Shown here piece by piece: positions 48,098-60,500 of a DNA stretch of 64,000 nucleotides. Under the pieces are notes generated by a model. The model was not told the origin of the DNA. It was given only the letters and a program-made list of their open reading frames with translations, and did no database searches. The translations under genes and the position numbers were made by a program. This stretch comes from Orbilia blumenaviensis (Eukaryota > Ascomycota > Orbiliomycetes > Orbiliales > Orbiliaceae), in contig JAVHNS010000010.1 of NCBI GenBank assembly GCA_036872755.1, positions 1,550,001-1,614,000 of the forward strand, in the 5' to 3' direction. The stretch's first letter is position 1. Every line of letters starts with the position of its first letter.

Positions 48098-49410
48098 TGG
48101 AATCCTTCGTGATATGCTGCAGGACTTATAAGTTTGCAGGTTGGTGCATTCGTGCTCTCGTATAGTGCGGAGTGCATGTAAGCTGAGCTCGAAGACCCCC
48201 CCTTCCCCACAGAATGACAGCGCCAAGACCGTTGACTCAAATTCCAACAAATGTTGCAAATTCGAAACCGGAAAATGTACTTGTTGGTACCAGCACCCCA
48301 CGATCTCTGGATGTTAAAAGCTACTACTTTCTCTTCGGAGATTCATAAAACGGACTCCTCGGGTGAATGGGGGGTGGCTGATAGCTCTCAGCCAGCTACT
48401 AGTGTAGCTTAAAGCTTCTATTATCCCACAATATTCACCGTTCCCACTAACTTTATGCGGCTTCATACTAAAAGAATGAATGAAGGAAAAGTTTGAGCTA
48501 ATAGCTTCGTTTGAGGTCTTGAAGTCAATATACTTGCTAGGTTTCTTGGGCTAGTCCGAGCTAATCGCGTGCTATCTGCATCCCCGTTCCAAATCCAGGG
48601 TCCTGTAGCCCGATTGGACAGTACAGCTCGGAAAGGACGTCACTCTGATATTTTAGTCTTATCCCCAAAAAATAAACTTCAACAGAGCTAGGAAACATTC
48701 CCCATAACCCCATATTTAACCACCCCCATAAACACTGAATAGAAACTTCTGAAGACTGCACTGGTAATAAGATATCGGGCGGGGGTTATGACATGAAAGA
48801 GAAAAGATCAGACAGGGCCCCCTCCCCTGCAAAACGAAAAGAAAACAGATAAGAGGTCTGCTGACCGCATCGGTGAGACCCGGCTAACCCCACTAGCTCC
48901 AGCGCTTAAAAGCTAACTTAGTTGATAATCGTAAACTCCTGGCGATTGAGTTACACGCACCATAGAAACCCAGCGTCCGCGCGCGGCTTGGCATACGCTC
49001 TATGAACCCACGGTTTTTTTTTTTGTTAACAACAATCCTAACTCGAAACCGGGATGTGGGACCCACAATGGGAACCATGGGGAAGATAAGGTGTCTCTTC
49101 TTGTTTTGGTTATACTATCAATGAATATAGCCGGAACCCGAAGTATCTGCCACGTCACATGGACTATCAATCGATTTGATCTAACTAGTTAACGGGCAAG
49201 ACTATGAGACCGTAAGTTGTGAAAATTTTACTCGGATGTGCCACAACTTTTGCATCTTCATCTGGGGATACCTCGTAGGACCCTCCTTTGATTAATCGAT
49301 TTTAATGGAAATTCTTTAAAGATATATATATACAATCTCAATCATAGAATTATTCGCTATCTACCCAGAATACTTATATATAAAACACCCCCATCTATCC
49401 ATCCCTCAAA
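48098..49410. other. Intergenic region
   Basis: About 1.3 kb. Near its right end there are TATATATA runs (49322-49332 and 49376-49384) before the next plus-strand gene. No supported gene. Confidence 0.45.
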
Positions 49411-50163
49411 ATGAGTTACGTCCCCCGTGAACTCCAATACCTCATCCTCGAACAATCCGAAAAATCACAGTATCCAACTTTAATCCAAGTCTGCAAAGCC
49501 TGGAAAACCCATCTTTTCAAAAACTTCAAACAGCGCTACGTGCAACCTCACTTCCCAGATGCAAAATACATCGCATCCCACCATCAAGAATTAGACATCG
49601 GACTTATCGCACCAGTCCCACCTGAAAGGGCACCGTTTTTGATCCACTCCGCAATAGTGGAGCATTCCAGGTATTTGCGGGGTACGATCAAGCGAATCGA
49701 TTGGGGCACCGGGTCTTGGTTACAACTCGGGGAGTATAATATCGACCGCGCGCCGAAGCCGGATGATCCCGGTGTTTTGGCGGATACTGAGAGGTTTAAG
49801 GGATATCTTAATGATCCCGTCCTCATCGCGAATGCGGAGGATACATTACTCTCCGGCCGTAGGATTAACTTGGTGACACGATACCCGGGGGGTTCGAGCC
49901 ACCAACTCGCAAGAAGGTGTGAATCTAGCGTGGCGAAGGGGAGTCAGAGGGTTTTGGTGGGGGAGGCGTTGGGGTTTGAGTTCTTTGGGAGTAATAGGCT
50001 TTTAGAACGGCCGCGGGAGCTCGAGCCGGATCAGGTTATGCCTAAGTGTTCTTATCATGTTGTGTATAATTGTGCGCCTGCGCCGGATGGGAAGGCCGTG
50101 GTTGATTCTGAGGCTGATGTGACGGTGTTTATTTACTATCCTGATATAGAGGAAGTAGCTTAG
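49411..50163 (+). CDS. F-box-like hypothetical protein (250 aa)
   Basis: A single 251-codon frame with ATG in good context (ctcaaaATG). Residues 3-45 (VPRELQYLILEQ ... PTLIQVCKAWKTHLF) look like a degenerate F-box: a Pro start, hydrophobic helix and a V-C-K-x-W element. The remainder is not recognised; it contains conserved-looking stretches such as GTIKRIDWGTGSWLQLG and a C-terminal YHVVYNCAPAPDG. Codon use shifts from AT-ending in the first third to G-ending later, without loss of frame. A ubiquitin-ligase adaptor role is possible but weakly supported. Members G and H of the Met-Pro-Cys family flank it on the other strand. Confidence 0.65.
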   Translation: MSYVPRELQYLILEQSEKSQYPTLIQVCKAWKTHLFKNFKQRYVQPHFPDAKYIASHHQELDIGLIAPVPPERAPFLIHSAIVEHSRYLRGTIKRIDWGTGSWLQLGEYNIDRAPKPDDPGVLADTERFKGYLNDPVLIANAEDTLLSGRRINLVTRYPGGSSHQLARRCESSVAKGSQRVLVGEALGFEFFGSNRLLERPRELEPDQVMPKCSYHVVYNCAPAPDGKAVVDSEADVTVFIYYPDIEEVA

Positions 50164-50377
50164 TTTTTAGAAGTAGACATCCCTGTTTGCTTTTTAGTTA
50201 TTATACATCAGCCCCTTGTATCTAGTCATTGCTTCTTCCTGGGAGGCGGGCAATCAGGGGCCTTAGAGCAGAATCGATTGAATCTAACCTCCCAATAGAG
50301 CTGATGGAAGTCCCCCCCAAAAATTCCGATGGAAGCGCTCTGCGCATAAGTCCAAACCACAAGCTTCCATTTCCAGC

Positions 50378-50608
50378 CTAGCCGTTAGGCCTGAGATGTC
50401 CCCTGCGAATCATTGCGTTCAAAGCCCTAAACCGTGCGGAGGGGTCTAAGATAGCTGCAAGGAATACCCATCTCCTAAGCTGCTGTACCACGGTGAGACG
50501 ACTGTTCCGCGTGGCATCGAACCATATGTGGAGGTACTCGAGTTCCTGTTCGCGGGAAAATATGTTGGGGCCTTTGAATGGGGGTAGTATGGCTATTGAG
50601 CAGGGCAT
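50378..50608 (-). CDS. Met-Pro-Cys small protein H (76 aa)
   Basis: A 77-codon intronless frame starting MPCSIAILPPFKGPN. It keeps Pro9 and matches G through YLHIWFDATRN and the later QQLRRW block. The C-terminus is basic (ALNAMIRRGHLRPNG). On the minus strand TATATATAAA ends only about 13 nt before the ATG, so either the leader is extremely short or the run is not the TATA box. Function unknown. Confidence 0.68.
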   Translation of the reverse strand: MPCSIAILPPFKGPNIFSREQELEYLHIWFDATRNSRLTVVQQLRRWVFLAAILDPSARFRALNAMIRRGHLRPNG

Positions 50609-50934
50609 CGCTGCGGGTTTATATATAGCGCTGCCTGTGCTGTGACTGTAACAGTTTTTCAGCTGCACTGCGCACTGGCAGCTGCAGCTTTGTATGTTGT
50701 ATTTTCCGGCCGGGGCAGTGGGTGAATTGTGACAGTCGCAGTCTCGTGATCAGGCCGCGGTTTGAGGGGGTTTGCTCGCCGACGAATTGTGGGGGGTTCG
50801 ACAGCTGGGGCTTATATATCGCTTTCAACAACTAGTCTTTCAGTTAAATAAGTAATCGATTAGCGGAGGGCGTGAGAGCAGCCGGGGGACAATAAGTTCC
50901 AAAGCTAGCTTTTGAGTAGATGGTGGGCTTCAAG

Positions 50935-51090
50935 TTAAACTTCTGGGGGTAATTCTTTAGAGGATTCGAAGATACAGTAAGAATAAATGGATAAATTATT
51001 CATCATATACCTATCTAAAAGACTTTGGGCTGGAACATTTCTTATTAAAAGTAGCATTTGATGGATAATTTCGGGGGGAAGAGCGTCCAC
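50935..51090 (-). pseudogene. F-box-like fragment
   Basis: The minus-strand frame reads VDALPPEIIHQMLLLIRN and then VPAQSLL, the shape of a fungal F-box, but it stops 30 residues later. No start codon lies close upstream. It may be a truncated F-box gene or a first exon whose continuation I could not find. Confidence 0.3.
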
Positions 51091-51225
51091 CCTGAACCAA
51101 AAGAGCAAAATCACAATAGTATTGGTATTTGATCGCCATACCCGCCTACAAACGTTAACTATGTGGCCCTCAGGCAAAGGATTGGATCCCACTGACGCCT
51201 CACGCCCAACAGTACAATTAACCAA

Positions 51226-53270
51226 TCGGCTAATTTATAGCCTATTACTGTGGTAGAGTAATTCCTGGTACAGTAGGGTAGATAGGTACCTACCAGGTAC
51301 CTATCCACCTAACTGTTCTTCTATTTAAATTTAACGAGCGCCCCGGCTGAAACGAACAAAAGAGAAGGCTATTGATATGTTGCCTACGGGGTTACTTTTG
51401 ACCTAATATTATAATACTACTATCACAATACCAGTTTAATATCTGTCTATATCAATCCAATACACATTACCACATTAACATTACATTAACCCCAGATCAA
51501 TCTTAATTTTATTTTTAGCGCGGTACTGTAGGGGGGAAATAGGTAGTAGACCTATTGACTAGGAGGTTTCTAGAATCCTGCAGTTCCGGTCTATATCTCG
51601 TGACCAACATCATTTCTTAAGCTTATTGTTACCTAGGTAGCTTGGTAGTCTTCAGATCACTCCCCAAACTACATTAAAACGTACCGTAAATGATCTGCCG
51701 CGTTTTTCGAGGCCCTCTTGTGCTTCGGGGGCGCCTTAAAGCCTCTTTTTATATATTTTGCTTTCAAGCCTAAATTAAGATCGACATGCGTCCAATAAAT
51801 ACTGTGCGACTGAACAACTTTGGTCAGTCACCGCACGCACGCACTTGCGGGGTTGAGTTTAAGTTTGGGGACGCAATTGGTGGAGAAAACAGGCATCAAA
51901 AAACACGAGGGAGGAGGACCCACTCGCACCTCCAACATTCGTAACTCTGGAAACCCTCGGCACAAAACAAAATATGTATACATCACCAATTAAACCACGT
52001 GAATGTTTCTTTGGCGTTCCAACTCATGTAGCTTACCTAGCCGTCAGCTAACGGCATGGGAGGGAGGCAAAATGGTACCCATAACATACTTCTTGCTGAG
52101 TCTTAGCTGGAGCTGACTCTACAATTAATTAATTAATTGTTAGGATGACGTTTATAACGATAGATGGTAGTGGCCTAATAGATTCCACCGATCCGTCCCA
52201 TGAATACGAGAATATTCGAATGCTGCCCCGTCGGCAAGTGTCAATCAATCGGATATATATATGAATACCACCTTTTCGAAGCTAGGCCGTCACCGTAACT
52301 GGCTCACACGGATGAAAACATGCAGAAAGCTCCAAAGCTTTTTTTTAGAAAACATGCATCGAAGCCGCGCAATTCACCCCAGTTTATAGATTTCTAAGCA
52401 CCCAGGCTGTATTGGCAGCCAAGCCGTCGGAGAAGAACGGACTCCGGAATTACATGGGTCCGCTGCTCTTGCGTGGCCAATCAAACCGCGGCATTCAACG
52501 GCGGAGTTTAATTGCTTACCGAACAGCCGGGCGTTGCGAATGCGGAATCCGGAGGACTGGCGGCATTCTCACCTTTTTTTTCCCTCTCCAGGCTTTGTCA
52601 GCATAACTTTTTTTTTTTTTTTTTGGAAGGGAAAGCGATGTCTGAGCTGAGCGGTGATGGCATCGAAACTTGTTCCCCTCGAGATTATCTTTCCTTTTGT
52701 TTCTGTTGAAAGTGAGATCCTGTCTACGACTTCCCTAACTTGATATACACTACCTCCGCCCTACTCCCCACCCCCAAGGCGACATTAGTACCTTTTTTTT
52801 CTCTTTCTCGAAGCCCAGGTTCTTTCCCCCATTTTCAACTGCCAACAACGAGAAAAAGAGAAGGCTGAGCCTAAAAAGGCCACCGGGTTAACTTGGATTG
52901 AATATCCCTCGGTCCGAACGGAAGTCATTTTGCTCTCCTTTCTTGTCCACTGTACTGCACTCCCCTTCTTTTTTTGCGACCTCAGATCCATCCAGCTGGT
53001 AATAGTCCAGCTCTGGCTCCTGCATCTGGTCGCCCCCCTTGCACGGCCGACGTTACCTGCATTTTGCAAGTTTTACCTGCCCTCTCTCCTCTATAAGCAC
53101 TTTTTATCGCTACCCTCGGCCGTATCCACTCGGAAAACTAGCATTCTTTCGGGGCGCGCAAGCGTCTTTATTCGCCGAACCACCACCACAACCACCATTC
53201 CCTCTGACCCCAAGCAAAAAAAAAACCACTATCTGGAGCTGTAAGCTTTGAGAGCGGGTGTGGGAAAACC
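51226..53270. other. Intergenic region with short palindromes
   Basis: About 2 kb. It contains a GGTACCTACC/AGGTACCTATCC inverted motif near 51276-51305, an AATT tandem (52121-52139), and pyrimidine-rich sequence leading into the transcription-factor gene. No supported gene. Confidence 0.45.
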
Positions 53271-56200
53271 ATGAATTCCGGGTCATCCGCAACAACGGCC
53301 TTGCCGCCAATTCACTCATACCATCATCTTCCCCAACACAATAGTAATTCCACCTCCACCACCGCAAGCTCGGCGGCCAGCTCGAGCTCCTCTGCCGCTA
53401 CTGCTGGTGCGCAACCTCGCTCGCCGCCACCGCTGCTTCCGGCTGCTGCTGCTGCTGTAACTCCCAACGTCAACGCCGCGGGCCCAAGAAATACCAAAGC
53501 TCGTGCTTGCACGAATTGTAAGACAAAGAAGATAGCTTGTCGGCCGGGGTCCGTCAGTGGCGTTTGTGTCAAGTACGTACCTTTTTTTTTTATTTTATTT
53601 TAAGTTTTTTCTCTTCTCTCTTCCCTTGTTGCGTATAAACCTCAGGTTTGGGTGTATAATATCTTTTAAAGTATTATATCCGCACTCTCTTTTTTGGGTG
53701 ATTTTGTTCGTTCGCCTTCATGTAGACGTCTACACAGTGCTTTTGCTCCACTTGCCTCACAAACAAAAAGCATCACACTTGTTCTTATAACAAAAACAAC
53801 AACAACAAAACCTGTTCCGGAACCTTTCGTTCCAGAACTCGGTTATATACACCTATATATTTATATTTATATCCATATTATAAATATATATATATACATA
53901 TATAACACAAGATGCTGTGCAAGCTCTGCGACACCATCCACGCAAAATACACCTGCACATTCAGCATAAGAAAACTAATCAGAGAATCAAACGTCAGGTG
54001 CCAACGTGATAACAAGAGATGCATCGTCGAAGAGCCCACCCCGCGCCCGGTGAGGGGGAAGGGCACCTCCAAGGCGTTAGTAACCACACATCCCCCCCCC
54101 CCCCCCCCCATCCTTGTTCCATCCCCTCAAAAATAATAGCCGAGGACTACTCTAGCTAACGCATCATACGCATCTTTTAATAGAAGGGTAGCTGAGATGG
54201 AAAAGAAACTTGATGGATTAGTCGCTCTGCTCACCGGCGCACAGTCGATATCATCGGGGAATAATAGTAAAAATAATAGTAGTAATAATAATAGCAGTAG
54301 CGCTTCATCAAACCTTTCGGATCAGGAACAGGCTGCGATAGGACTTGCGAACCTGGCACCCTCCCTATCCCGACTATACGGCAGCGGCCAAAATGGCGAT
54401 AAAAGCAGCAACATCTCAAGTCTGGTAAACGACACCAGCATGCCGGATTTCAACGTCGGCGCCTGTCTCAGCGCCCTAAAGGCCAAGGATGAAGAATGTC
54501 AGATCCGCAAGGACAGGAGAAGGGAGGAAGAAGAGGAACTGGAACGCAGACAGGAGAAAATACGACAGGACGTCAACTGTAGTAATTTCAATTTTATGAT
54601 GCCCCCGCCGTCGACTAGGATTCCGCTTGAAGACGTCATCGGGAGGAATCTGGTCACCGAGGTCCAGGCGGAACAGTTTTTTTCGCTGTTCACGGAGATG
54701 TCTTCGCATTTTCCGTTTTATGTCGTACCGCCCGGTACCACGCCCACGACCCTGAGAAGGGAGAAACCGGTATTACTGATGGCGATGCTGTGTACCGCCT
54801 CTGGAAGCGAGAAAAGGGTACAGTTGGTCCTGGAACGGGATTTTAGAAGAGTATTCAGCGAGAGGATTCTTATGAAGGGAGAGAAGAGCTTGGAGCTACT
54901 GCAGGCTGGGTTGGTGTACTTGACGTGGTTTCAATGTCATTTCTCGCCGAAGACGCAGATATTCTTGCAGATGATACATATCTTTATCAGTCTGGTGACG
55001 GATCTGGGGTATGATCGCAAACCGGATAAGGTGAAGCCACCGACGGGGGTTCTTGGGGGTGGAAATGTTGCGAGTCCGATGTTTTCGGAGGCGGGGTCGG
55101 AGCCTGAGGCTGCGGAGAGTCCGGAGAAGCTGGCGGAGCAGGAGTTTAGAAGCAAGGAGATCAGGAGGGCCCTATTAGGGTGCTGGTGGGTTACCAGCTC
55201 GTAAGTACCTGGTCCCCCCGATAATTATCATAAACTCCAGCTGATAACCGGAAAAAACAGAATATCTATCGACTTCCGCAAAAGAATCCCGCTCCACTTC
55301 ACAAACTACATGGGGAAATGCCAACAATCATTCGTCGACTACCCAGAGTTCGAGTCGGATAAGTACATGGTAATGATGCTCAGACTCCAGAAATTCCAAG
55401 AAGATGTCTGCGAAACCTTCCGGTACCACGAGCCCGAAATAGCCGGAAAGCAGGAGTTACTCCGGATCCAGATGAGTTTAAAGGCCTTCCAATCCCAACT
55501 AAAGCTCATCGAGCAGGATTTCCGATATCTCGACCCCCGTCATCCAGCCTGTATGTCACCCCTCTCCATTCAACCCCCTCATAAACCTTTTGCTAATCTG
55601 TAAATATAGATGACTCAATCTACCCCACAATCTTCGTAATGGGCATGTACCTCCACGAAATCGGCCTGCACATGACTCCCCCTCCCGCCTCAACCTCCTC
55701 ATACGCCCCCACTGCCTCCTTAGAATGGACCTCCGAAAGAATATCCATCCTCTCCGAATGCCTCCTCTACACCAAAAAATTCCTAGATTGCATGACCACC
55801 CGCGACGCTGAATGTTATCGAAAAATGACAGCCCCGTGCTGGATGCGTATCTCTTACGCTCTGGTCGTACTTTCAAAACTTGCGTTGGGAGGGACGGAAC
55901 CCGTTGATTTATGCGGTATCAAAGAAAAAACCGTCATACAGTATTCCAACAAACAGTACACCACTCTATCGCCACATCCGTCGGTAGCAGCGGAGGTAGC
56001 GCAGAAGGAAAAACGCCAGCTAATGAGAAAGATATACGAAACCCACGCCGGAATCCCCAGCCGCAGCCCTTCCCCGGAAGTAGAAACCCCCAGACCCGGT
56101 ATAGCGCAGATACCATCCCCATCAAACGTGGATGGATGGGACACCTCGGTCGTACGCTCGGCCGTGAAGATGGAGATATACCTCGATAGGATGGTTGAGA

Positions 56201-56910
56201 TTTGTAAAATCCTACACAGGCCGACGACTCCCATACGTGAGGAGGACAGGGAGAGGTATAAAGCTAATGGGGTGGAGGAGATCGTTCCGCCGGATTTGTA
56301 TGATTTTGGAATGTGGATGTTTGGAACTATGAAGGAATGGTATCTGGCGATGGTGCGCCGTGAGGAGGAGATAGAAGAGGCGGTTAGGGATGCTGTTGGA
56401 GCTACCCCTGCTACTATGAATATTGGTAGCGCGGGTGGGAGTATGGTCACCTCGATAACGGGGGGTAGTACAACTGGAACCCCCGGCGGCAGTATAATCA
56501 GCACATCCGGCATCGGAAGCACAAGAACGAGAAGTACGAGTGTCAGCGTCACAACTCCGAGCGGTATGACATTACCGAGGGAATGGTCTTCTCCGACCAC
56601 GACTTTTCAATCGCTGAAGAGGAAGTATGAGGCTGATAAAGTGCCTTCACCGGGTCATAATAATAACCACCATCACCACCACAATAACAACAATAATAAT
56701 AACAATAATAGCAACAACAATGGTATGGGTGAATACGGAAGTCCAGCTGGCGGGATGCTGCCTATACAGCCCGGTGTTAATAATACCGCAGGAGATGACC
56801 TGCAGATGGCCTTACCGCCGAGTATAGGCTTTGAGATCATGGATCCTGTGGGTGATGATTTTTGGGGTGCGATGTGGAGTAATTGGCCGTTGTTTTTCTC
56901 TGGTGCTTAA
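53271..56910 (+). CDS. Zn(II)2Cys6 transcription factor (995 aa, five exons)
   Basis: Exons 53271-53572, 53998-54075, 54184-55200, 55261-55550 and 55610-56910 keep one frame. The zinc cluster spans residues 80-109 (CTNCKTKKIAC, then C99, C102 and C109 in CQRDNKRC). The first intron, 425 nt and unusually long here, falls between the fourth and fifth Cys. A coiled-coil linker follows (RVAEMEKKLDGLVALL). The middle region (about 230-600, with EKPVLLMAMLCTASGS and LEGL-like helices near LVYLTWFQCHFSPKTQIF) resembles the fungal transcription-factor domain of Leu3/War1-like regulators. N-terminal Ser/Ala/Pro and C-terminal His/Asn tracts are low complexity. It should bind CGG-type sites in the nucleus; targets are unknown. 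Intron 2 holds an 18-C run. Confidence 0.9.
54092..54109. repeat. Homopolymer of 18 C in intron 2 of the Zn2Cys6 gene
   Basis: An uninterrupted C run lies in the proposed 108-nt intron. Its length is prone to sequencing error, but errors here would not affect the coding frame if the intron call is right. Confidence 0.85.
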
Positions 56911-57526
56911 ACCCCAAGAGTCTCTAAAACAACTTTTTTTTGTTCTTTTGATATAGTCAATTTATTTCTATGGTCTTTTGGGAGCTTCTCTTTTTGGTAG
57001 TTAAGGACTGTATTATAAAGTTTTTTACTGGTAGTAGTGTTTTTATATGCTGCATTCATAGCTAGGTAATGATATGTATATAGAAAACGCTCATAGCTGG
57101 ATTTGGTATATATATTGCTTACGTAAGAGGAGACATCTGGGATGGAACTGAGAATGCTCTCTCACTCTGCTAAAATCGTAAAAAAATACTCCCCTCCTCT
57201 ACAAAATCACTAACTTCTGCCGATAAAGCATGCATGAGACCGGCGAATTGTGCTGCTAGTTTACGAACGTTCAAACGGCTCTATTCCTTGAACTCGACGG
57301 ATGCTAATGGACCATAAGCTAGCTACAACCCTTTGCATGATATTATTCGAAAGGCAGCCTCGACTGTCACCAATGAATGTGACCCGGACCTGGTATGGTG
57401 AAACAGAGAAGAGGGGCTTAGAATTTATTGTATACAACTAATTATTAGTAATAGATTTTGCCTTTCGTGGTTGTCAATAGATGAAGATGAATGGTAGCAG
57501 TGACGCAGAATTACTATAAAATACAA
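56911..57526. other. Intergenic region between convergent genes
   Basis: About 0.6 kb of AT-rich 3' flank shared by the zinc-cluster gene and the NACHT-WD40 gene. No gene seen. Confidence 0.5.
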
Positions 57527-60500
57527 CTATTTAGCAGACTGAAAGTACAGTGGTGGCGGATTTTCTGGAGAGTCTTGAATAATGCATATGAAAACATGAC
57601 CTGACTTAGTTCCAATTGCAATAGCATTATTTTGAAAGCATACAGAAGATAATCGGAAGGATGAAGGAAGTAAGAGGAAATCTTGATATCTTGGCGAGGA
57701 GGAATCCGTGACTATATCCCAGATCTTGATGGTATTATCACCAGATCCGGATATCAGCTGCTTACCATTGCGTGAGAATGCAACGGATAGAACCCTGCCT
57801 GAATGACCTTTAAGGGTAGTAGGTTCGGTTGTCGTAGAAAGGCTGTTTTCCATTGTTGCATCCCAAATCCTGATAGTATTGTCATCGGAGCCGGATGCCA
57901 GCTGTTTGCCATCTTGTGAGAATGCTAGGGAACGGATCAGACTTGAGTGACCTTTAAGAGTCGTAGAGGTAGTTGTCGTAGTAAGACTTTTTCTCGTGTC
58001 CATATCCCAGAGCTTAATAGTCTTATCATCGCAGCCAGATGCCAGCCGCTTGCCATCATGTGAGAATGCAAGGGAACGGACCCAACTTGAATGACCTTTA
58101 AGGATGGTAAAGCTAATTTCTGTAGCAAGAGGTTCTCTCGTTGGTATATCCCACAGACTGATGGAGTTATTGTCACAACCGGATACCAGCTGCTTGCCGT
58201 CACATGAGAATATAACGGACAAAACTCTGCCCAAATGGCCTTTAAGAGTGGCAAGGCTGGCTTCCGTAATGAGACTACTGCCTGTAGTTATATTCCAGAA
58301 CTTAATACTGCTATCATCGGAGCCGGAAGCAATCTGCCTGTTATCGCGCGAGAATGCAAGGGAGCGAACCCAGCTTGAATGTCCTTTCAAAGTAACAAGA
58401 TTAGCTTTAGTGGCTGTATCCCAGAGCTTGATGGTCTTGTCATTGGAGCCAGACGCCAGCTGCTTGCCATCGTGCGAGAATTCAACGCACAGAACCGAGC
58501 CTAGATGGCGTTTAGAGGTATTAAGGCTAACCTCCGTAGCAGGGCAGCCTTCCGGGGTAAGGCTACCCCCCATCGCTGTATCCCAGAGCTTGATAGTACT
58601 ATCACCGGAACCGGATGCTATATATTTGCGATCACAGGAGAATGCAATGGAGCGAATCCAGCTCGAATGGCCTTTAAACGTAATAAGATTGGCTTTTGTG
58701 ACTATATCCCAGAGCTTGATGGTCTTATCACTAGAGCCAGATGCTAGCTGCTTTCCATCGTACGAATATGCCACAGAGAGAACCGCGCCCAAATGGCCCT
58801 CAAAAGTAGCAAGTTCGGTCCCCGTGGTAGTATCCCAAAGCTTTATGGTCCTATCGTTAGATCCGGACGCCAGCTGCTTTCCATTATGCGAGAATACAAC
58901 AGATCCAACTGAGCCTAAATGACCCCCAAGAGTACCAAGGCAGGACCCCGTGGCCGTATCCCATAGCTTGATGGTTTTATCGGTAGAGCCGGATACTAGT
59001 CGCTTGCTATCCGGTGAGAATACAACGGATTGAACCCAGTCTGAATGGCCCTCGAAAGTAGCAATTTCGATCCTCGTGGTAGTATCCCAGAGACTGATGG
59101 TCTTCTTTGAGCTAGATGCTAGCCACTTGCTATCGTGCGAGAATGCAACTGATTCAACTGAACCTAGATGGCCTCCAAAAGTAGCAAGGCAGGACCCCGT
59201 AGCCGTATCCCAGAGCTTAATAGTCCTATCGATAGAGCTAGATGCCAGCCGTTTGCTATCAGATGAAAATGCGACAGATTGAACCCAGTCTGAATGACCC
59301 TCGAAAGTAGCAAGATTGGCTCCTGTGGCTGTGTCCCAGAGCCTAATGGTCTTATCGATAGAGCCGGATGCTAGCCATTTGCTATCTTGAGATAATGCAA
59401 TTGAACGGACCGAGTCTGAATGACCTTCGAGAGTTTGTAGACATGAATCCCAATCGTCTTGGAGTGCAGGCGCACTTTTGATCCATGGAGGAATTTCATC
59501 CCATTTCTGCCTTCTGATCAAGGATTGGTTTGGGCTAAACAATAAACAGCTCAAGTATACTTGAAGAGGCCTATGCTCTATAATTGATCGATTGAAACGA
59601 ATGAAGCGCTTTGCATCATATACAAATGCATATACGTTATTTTTTGAATCCTTTATTTTCATTAGATTAAAGAATCATCATTAAGACCATTGGGCATAAC
59701 TTACGAGTATGGATAATAGGGTTTCAATCATTCTTATTCCCTCAGACAATGCCCTCATTAAACTGAGAGCTTCCAGCCAGTGCAAAATATGATCTTTTAA
59801 AAATGTATGAAATTCGTCATCATCACCAAGTTCTATTCCGCTCCCCTTAAGATAGTCAACCCAATAAAGGCATGCGTGTTTCGTAATTTCTGATATGTTT
59901 TCATCAATAGCAGCACTTTCTGCAACGTCCTCAATTCTTGACCCTGGTTGCCCAAGTCCGCAAATGTCCCTTCGTAGCGTCTCACGCATTATACTGATAC
60001 AACGTAAAGCCATCATTTTGTTCGTTTCTTTCTTGTTGATTTGAAAATTAGTGTCTGGGCATCGGTCCGGGTCTAGCAGAAAGTCGCGAAAGGATAGGTG
60101 TAATAATCGGACTTTTGAATGGTTCAGGCCAGGCTTTGGCACGTCCAGAACAGAGCTCAATAAGCGTAAAAACTGTCTGACAGATTCGAAACTTTCGTGA
60201 AGTCCCAGGAAACCTGCAAGATCTTCCACAGTAAAACTCTGAGAGAGCAGAATAAGACACCCTACGAGCTCTTTAAACTTCCGGATTCTTGATTTACCGA
60301 GGATAACTTTTTTCAAGATATCCAAATATATTTGATCGAGATCTGGGGTAGTAGATTCCCCATTTGCTTTCCCCAGAGCAATTTTAAGAACGGCTTTGGG
60401 GCAGTCCCCTTCGTCATTGATGAAACGACAGACGGTTGCTGCATAAATGAATAGCCCGTCAGACTTCTGAGTCAAAACTTCAATTTGTTCTTTTGTGATC

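Noticed and set aside
55854..56600. Minus-strand 248-codon open frame
   Set aside because: Antisense to the last exon of the zinc-cluster gene, which has clear protein features on the plus strand.
58104..58922. Plus-strand 272-codon open frame
   Set aside because: It is exactly antisense to the WD40 array, and its periodicity simply reflects the repeats.
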